Positions 60,078 to 64,000 of a stretch of 64,000 nt of DNA are shown here, piece by piece. The DNA is taken from positions 615,776 through 679,775 of the forward strand of contig NZ_BMJA01000002.1 in the NCBI RefSeq assembly GCF_014642835.1, read 5' to 3'. Position 1 is the stretch's first letter. The number at the start of each line of letters is the position of its first letter. The notes beneath the pieces are model-generated. The model worked only from the letters and a program-made list of their open reading frames with translations, was not told the origin of the DNA and did no database searches. This stretch comes from Dyella nitratireducens. GTDB lineage: Bacteria > Pseudomonadota > Gammaproteobacteria > Xanthomonadales > Rhodanobacteraceae. The position numbers were made by a program, and so were the translations under genes.

Positions 60078-60435
60078 ACCGGCTAAGGAACCTTGGCGAA
60101 GGCCACTGTCGCGGGCGATACGATTCCGCCGTGGCTGTCTGCGACGTCTGGCTTGAGGTGGGTGAGGCTGGTCGTGATTTCTTTGTCATAAACAAGAGGC
60201 GTCGCCGTTTCCTGAGATAGCACTGCGGTCGATCACCTGGCGGCAACGCCGCCATCGGCCGCGTCACCCGCCGCTCCCTGCACGCGCAGGAAATCCAGTT
60301 CAACGACATCCGCACCATCCTGCAAGCGCTGTACGCCCTGTTCGACAACTGCAACAGCCTGCACACCAACGCCTACGATGAAGCCATCACCACGCCAACG
60401 GAAGAAAGCGTGCGCCGCGCCGTAACATCCGATCA
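60078..60435. other. Region with an icmF scrap
   Basis: 358 bp between the TonB-like gene and the endonuclease pseudogene. It contains the duplicated icmF fragment at 60253-60423; the first 170 bp show nothing. Confidence 0.7.
60253..60423 (+). pseudogene. Fragment of icmF with an internal deletion
   Basis: 60253-60274 matches icmF 53115-53136 and 60275-60423 matches icmF 53221-53369, with a handful of base differences. The intervening 84 bp of icmF are absent. It has no start and does not belong to a gene. It lies 12 bp before the endonuclease pseudogene. Confidence 0.92.
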
Positions 60436-61274
60436 ATGGACATGATGTTGCTAGACAAGGTATTTGATATGGAATCGGGCTACGTTTTGAATTTTTCGGA
60501 TGCTTCTATGCATGCTTTCTATGTCCACGACCTCAACGTAGACATCGACGCTCCGGAATATCGAGCCGATGGTACGTCAAAAGCAAAACGGATACGGTGT
60601 TTTTTGCGAAAAGTTAGCGATGCCGAAGCTGCGCGGGTATTGCGAGTGCTATGGGAGTATCGCCAAGCAATGTATCTTCGTAGTGGAAAACCAGACCCGC
60701 TACCTAATGCTGAAAGTATGTTCTTATCGGTGATGGTGCGCTTGGAAGGTAAGCGACGATCGCAGGCCAACGCTGTAGGCTTGTCAGCTATGCCCGCCAA
60801 TGACTGGGTGAAGCTCTCTCCACTGTGTGAAAAGTTGTTGGGCTTAGTGTCAATGAGTCCACATCCGCGAGGACAAGCCTTTGGATATATTCCATCATTT
60901 TGGCGGCACCTAGAGGGGCATTTTCACTACGTGGGGAACAAATTGACGGCAGCTTTCAGCACGATGGGCATACGTATCTTTTAGAGGCCAAATGGCATCA
61001 AGGCAAAACGCAGGCCGACGACTTGCGCATCTTTGAAGGCAAGTTGCAAGAAAAGGCCGCATGGTCACGCGGTTTATTTGTGAGTCATGCTGGATTTACC
61101 GAAAAGGGCTTGGACACACTTGGAAGGAATAAGCGTGTTCTTTGTATGGATGGATTAGATTTGTACGAAACACTTGACAGACGCCTCCCTTTGGGTGATG
61201 TGATCGTAAGAAAGGCACGTAAGGCTGTAGAGACCGGCCGTGTTTTTGTGCGTGTGCGCGAGTTGTTTTTGTAA
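60436..61274 (+). pseudogene. Mrr-like restriction endonuclease gene with a frameshift
   Basis: The first frame (60436-60901) gives MLLDKVFDMESGYVLNFSDASMHAFY and runs to PHPRGQAFGYIPSF. In a run of four T at 60898-60901 the frame is lost; adding one T joins it to LAAPRGAFSLRGEQIDGSFQHDGHTYLLEAKWHQG and on to 61274. The joined protein would be about 279 residues. The second part holds a PD-(D/E)XK centre (QIDGSF with D, then LLEAKW with E and K) as in Mrr-type endonucleases. The site could be a real mutation, a slip site or a sequencing error. Confidence 0.82.
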
Positions 61275-61366
61275 TGGAAAATATGCGCGCTGCTGTCAGC
61301 TGTGGTTGAAAAATGAAGAATTGGATGGTCTTCTTTTCAAAATAAACAATGCAAGAGGGGAGTGTG

Positions 61367-61999
61367 ATGCGGAGGTATGGTTTTGTCCTTGTTATTGGTC
61401 TGCTTCTCTCATGGCAGTCGCATGCGGCAGAACGCGTCGTTGAAGGCTTGCCTAAGATCACAAGTTCGAGCAATGCGACCTTGGGAGAGTCAGAGCAATT
61501 TGAGCGAGATAAGTTTGAATATGAGAAAAGTTTTAAGGAGCGCGAGCTTCAAGTCGAAAGAATGAAGGCTTGGCTCACGGGGTTATCAATTTTGGTGCCG
61601 CTAGGATTGGGCATGCTCACCCTGGCTTGGCAAACGAGCTCTGCCAACAGATTGAAGGATCGTGAGGCGAAGGACGCCTTTGAGATGAAAGCTGCCGAGA
61701 TTGTTTTCACGGGGAACAGCACGATAGCTACGAAAAATAGGGCGCGAGCTTTGACCGTTCTATTTCCAAATCGCTTTCCAGAAAGTTTTGGCGAGGCTTT
61801 TGAGCCCAGGAAATTTACTGCAGGCGGTCCAAAGTATGAGGCGAAAGTTGAAGTCTTTCGAGCCGCATGCGCAAAGGCTAACACTCCTCGCGAGGTCTAC
61901 CAAGTTTGGTACGCACTCTTTCCTGGGGACGAGTGGATTCAACAATTGGTGAAAGATTCAGGTTCAGAGCTTGCGGAAGATTATGAAGATATTGATTGA
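61367..61999 (+). CDS. Unrecognised membrane protein
   Basis: 210 residues. A signal-peptide-like start (YGFVLVIGLLLSWQSHA), a charged helix (QFERDKFEYEKSFKERELQVERMK) that could form a coiled coil, one membrane segment (AWLTGLSILVPLGLGMLTLAW), then a soluble C-terminal part beginning DREAKDAFEMKAAEIVFTG. I recognise no family. Start at 61367 has GGGGAG upstream. It follows the endonuclease pseudogene by 92 bp on the same strand. Composition matches the low-GC island. Confidence 0.7.
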   Translation: MRRYGFVLVIGLLLSWQSHAAERVVEGLPKITSSSNATLGESEQFERDKFEYEKSFKERELQVERMKAWLTGLSILVPLGLGMLTLAWQTSSANRLKDREAKDAFEMKAAEIVFTGNSTIATKNRARALTVLFPNRFPESFGEAFEPRKFTAGGPKYEAKVEVFRAACAKANTPREVYQVWYALFPGDEWIQQLVKDSGSELAEDYEDID

Positions 62000-62373
62000 A
62001 GGTAGAACTTTATTTTAATGAATTTGAAAAGCGAAGCACCTTTTAAGTAATTACGTTGCATTTGCGCAATTATTAAACGGATAGAACGAAAAGAGGTACT
62101 AGGGGCAGAGGGAGGCTGGGTCATAGCGCACTTTTAAATTTGAGTGAAAGAAAGTTCACTCTAACTCCAGTTTTTAAGTGTGTTTGATCGTGCGGAAAGT
62201 TAGATTGAGCCTCTGTCCAAGTTGGATGGATGATCTATTAGATTGCTAAGGTTTCTGTTTTTAGAGTCACTGAAAACAGCTATTTTTTGGCAATTCGAGC
62301 GAAGTTGTGTAACTTTACTAACGCAATTCTTCGCAACTACCGCGCCTCGGGATTCCATGGAGGCGGCGTCAGG
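62000..62373. other. AT-rich intergenic region
   Basis: 374 bp with many short T- and A-runs between convergent genes. No gene or clear terminator is seen. Confidence 0.65.
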
Positions 62374-62892
62374 CTAATTTCCAAATATCGGAACAGTAAT
62401 TCCAAAATATAAAAAGGCGCCCTTGTCGTAAAGTGACTTGGACGTATTGATTTCCTGGTTCATCCATCCAACACCGGCGGAGATAATCACAGGAATCTTA
62501 AAGCCTTTCTGTGGTTGCTGATCTTCTGGAAAAATCGGGTATGCGTATCCGCTCACAAGATATATGTTAGTGTGAAATAGCGATGAAGGCTGGGTACTCT
62601 GCGCAGTATTTGGGTTCTCATTTAAATTGCTTAGGCCTTGAGCTCCAAGGCCTAAAAACCATCCTTGCCCGCTGCTCTGTCCGAAACGCACTCTAAGCTC
62701 CGGAGACACTGAAAAAAAATCATATGTTTCCGCGCGACCTTTTAGAATCGTATAAGCTCCGGTCGCAACCAATTCAACGTGGATGCTGTTTGCATCGGGC
62801 GGTTGATTATTTGAATTTTCCGCTAGCGTGGACGCGGACGTGCTAGCCGAGAGAATCAAAATAGCAATAACTGATGAGCGGTGCTGTCTCAT
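62374..62892 (-). CDS. Predicted outer-membrane or periplasmic beta-rich protein
   Basis: 172 residues with a signal peptide (SVIAILILSASTSASTLA). The mature sequence alternates like a small beta barrel (SIHVELVATGAYTILKGRAETYDFFSVSPELRVRFGQ, GWFLGLGAQGL, NIYLVSGYAYPIF, FKIPVIISAGVGWM, AFLYFGITVPIF), ending IFGN with no C-terminal Phe. I recognise no family. The window gives no partner. Confidence 0.7.
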   Translation of the reverse strand: MRQHRSSVIAILILSASTSASTLAENSNNQPPDANSIHVELVATGAYTILKGRAETYDFFSVSPELRVRFGQSSGQGWFLGLGAQGLSNLNENPNTAQSTQPSSLFHTNIYLVSGYAYPIFPEDQQPQKGFKIPVIISAGVGWMNQEINTSKSLYDKGAFLYFGITVPIFGN

Positions 62893-62975
62893 ATGCTTCC
62901 CCCTGGACGGTTAGCCGTTAAAATCATGAAGCAAGCAACTGCAAAAAGGCCATTAAGGCTTAGCCTAATTAGCTG

Positions 62976-63221
62976 TCATGTGCCGCATAGGTATGCCCTG
63001 CTCGTTGGGCGAGCGGTCAGTCCAAAGCAGCGATAAATTCCCCTTCTCCCGCCACAGAAAATTGCGCGTTGAGCCTTCTGTGATGTACCCAATAACTTAA
63101 GCTCAAATTTGGTGAAATTTATGTCAAGATGCAGGGAATTGTCGGCACCCTCACTCGTAATGGCAACCGGAACGGAGGTAGTTAAATAAAGCTGACTACC
63201 TCTGTCCCGAATTCCACGCAT
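62976..63221 (-). CDS. Small unrecognised protein downstream of the C58 protease
   Basis: 81 residues starting 13 bp after the protease stop on the same strand. The first half (SQLYLTTSVPVAITSEGADNSLHLDINFTKFELKLLG) looks like protein, while the second half is less convincing. It may be a short immunity or partner protein, or a remnant. No family recognised. Confidence 0.4.
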   Translation of the reverse strand: MRGIRDRGSQLYLTTSVPVAITSEGADNSLHLDINFTKFELKLLGTSQKAQRAIFCGGRRGIYRCFGLTARPTSRAYLCGT

Positions 63222-63234
63222 CGTTTTGTATCCT

Positions 63235-63849
63235 TCAATCGAAGCTCACCTGGGCCACATTGACAAACAGGTACATGTTGCCAGTGAGCGCGCTAGCCAA
63301 CGATAGATCGCCGAAAAACGCTTCAAGGTCGCCGTCGCCAATGACGAACTCGCCGAAATTGGGATCGAACAGGCGAATAGAATCGGCGTTCTGCGCACAA
63401 ATCGCGTGCCCGCCAGTCAATGTAGATATGTTGATCATCGCGTAAGGCATGTTGCCGCCCCGCATCGCAGGCAAGGCGTCGGCAAGCCGGGTGAACTCCG
63501 CGCCGCCGTCGACGAATTCGATGCTCATGCCGAATTTGCCGATCTGGATCAGTCGATTCATGACCTGGAAATGGACGGCTGCGGTGAAGTCGTCGGTTCT
63601 GGCCTTTACATCCCGCTGAGCCGACTCGTAAAGACGCTGTCGGCCGCCGATCAGTTTTGCTTGCGAAGACACGTAGGCCATCCGATGGTCCGGGCTCTCT
63701 TGGGGAACCTGCCGGAGTCGCTTGAGCCATTCGACACAGCTGCCGTAGCAGACCCCGCCCTTTAGATCCAGGGCGTGGGGAAAGGCGACATCGATAATCT
63801 GGGTGGTCTGATTCCAGCTCTTGACCCGGCAATCCGTTAGCTTGCTCAT
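63235..63849 (-). CDS. YopT-type cysteine protease (peptidase family C58)
   Basis: 204 residues with the full C58 triad: C34 in GGVCYGSCVEWL, H148 in GGHAICAQ, D162 in RLFDPNFGEFV. YopT and AvrPphB are type III effectors that cleave host proteins; free-standing C58 proteins also occur as toxins of interbacterial systems. Here no secretion signal or delivery domain is seen. A truncated copy of this gene is at 57041-57228, 6 kb away. Start at 63849 is the only ATG before the Cys motif. Confidence 0.87.
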   Translation of the reverse strand: MSKLTDCRVKSWNQTTQIIDVAFPHALDLKGGVCYGSCVEWLKRLRQVPQESPDHRMAYVSSQAKLIGGRQRLYESAQRDVKARTDDFTAAVHFQVMNRLIQIGKFGMSIEFVDGGAEFTRLADALPAMRGGNMPYAMINISTLTGGHAICAQNADSIRLFDPNFGEFVIGDGDLEAFFGDLSLASALTGNMYLFVNVAQVSFD

Positions 63850-64000
63850 GGCGCGAAGATCCAGGCGAAAGGTATTGGAAAATGTAGTACAGAAAACCGC
63901 GTACGGAAAAGGGTGGCGCCCCGGCCATTAAGGGCTTGAGGCAGTTAGGGACTCCCGTTTGCCGCAAGGGCGTTTGTCATACTTCTTGCATCCCGTCATA
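63850..64000. other. Right edge of window
   Basis: 151 bp upstream of the protease gene with no feature that I can support. Confidence 0.6.

Noticed and set aside
1-64000. tRNA, rRNA, integrase or attachment site
   Set aside because: None was recognised on either strand; the island therefore lacks direct evidence of its mode of insertion.

Overview
The window looks like chromosome of a GC-rich gammaproteobacterium of the Lysobacterales (Xanthomonadales), most plausibly a Rhodanobacteraceae genus such as Dyella, Luteibacter or Frateuria. This rests on an aryl polyene (xanthomonadin-type) pigment locus, a kynureninase/ACMSD pair, an HscC/J-protein pair, a fused isobutyryl-CoA mutase and many palindromic intergenic repeats built on TCATTCCGGCGAA and GTAGGTTGGGG. 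The genus is an inference; no rRNA or tRNA gene is present to settle it.

Left part (1-30.5 kb): the 3' end of proA and an NTF2-like protein; a kynurenine-pathway block (kynU, ACMSD, a coupled secreted protein); a FUSC transporter; the EF-P paralogue efpL; an SDR; two acetyltransferases with a YdeI-like protein; then scattered leucine/branched-chain catabolic genes (HMG-CoA lyase, both methylcrotonyl-CoA carboxylase subunits, methylglutaconyl-CoA hydratase, thiolase, isovaleryl-CoA dehydrogenase). Between them lie a ParD antitoxin with a frameshifted ParE toxin, a Fur-box-preceded feoA-feoB-small Cys-rich protein operon, a secreted phospholipase D-like protein, an HscC chaperone coupled to an unusual J-domain membrane protein, and a lipoprotein-type subtilase autotransporter resembling SphB1/NalP in layout.

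Middle part (30.9-43.8 kb): a nearly continuous minus-strand aryl polyene operon, read from two-thirds of the way along back to the left: ACP, glycosyltransferase, LolA-like carrier, MMPL exporter, ketosynthase, chain-length factor, acyltransferase, second ACP, membrane protein, dehydratase, LPLAT acyltransferase, thioesterase, methyltransferase, second ketosynthase, second dehydratase, ketoreductase. Most neighbours overlap by 4 bp. No aryl-activating AMP ligase is seen. The operon has been penetrated by palindromic repeats, one of which appears to supply the start codon of the LolA-like gene.

Right of the operon (44-54 kb): leucine-type dehydrogenase, two YXWGXW-repeat proteins, a TetR regulator with an alpha/beta hydrolase, a dicarboxylate/amino-acid symporter, and icmF, whose linker contains an in-frame piece of the TCATTCC repeat.

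Rightmost 10 kb (53.9-64 kb) is an accessory region with visibly lower GC and rearranged debris: a Ski2-like helicase fused to a PD-(D/E)XK-type nuclease, a truncated copy of a YopT-like (C58) protease gene, an AHH nuclease toxin with an Imm11-like immunity gene, a periplasmic TonB-like protein, a 171-bp duplicated scrap of icmF, a frameshifted Mrr-like endonuclease, two unrecognised exported proteins and the full-length C58 protease. It reads as a defence/antagonism island next to icmF and is the best place in the window to look for something new.
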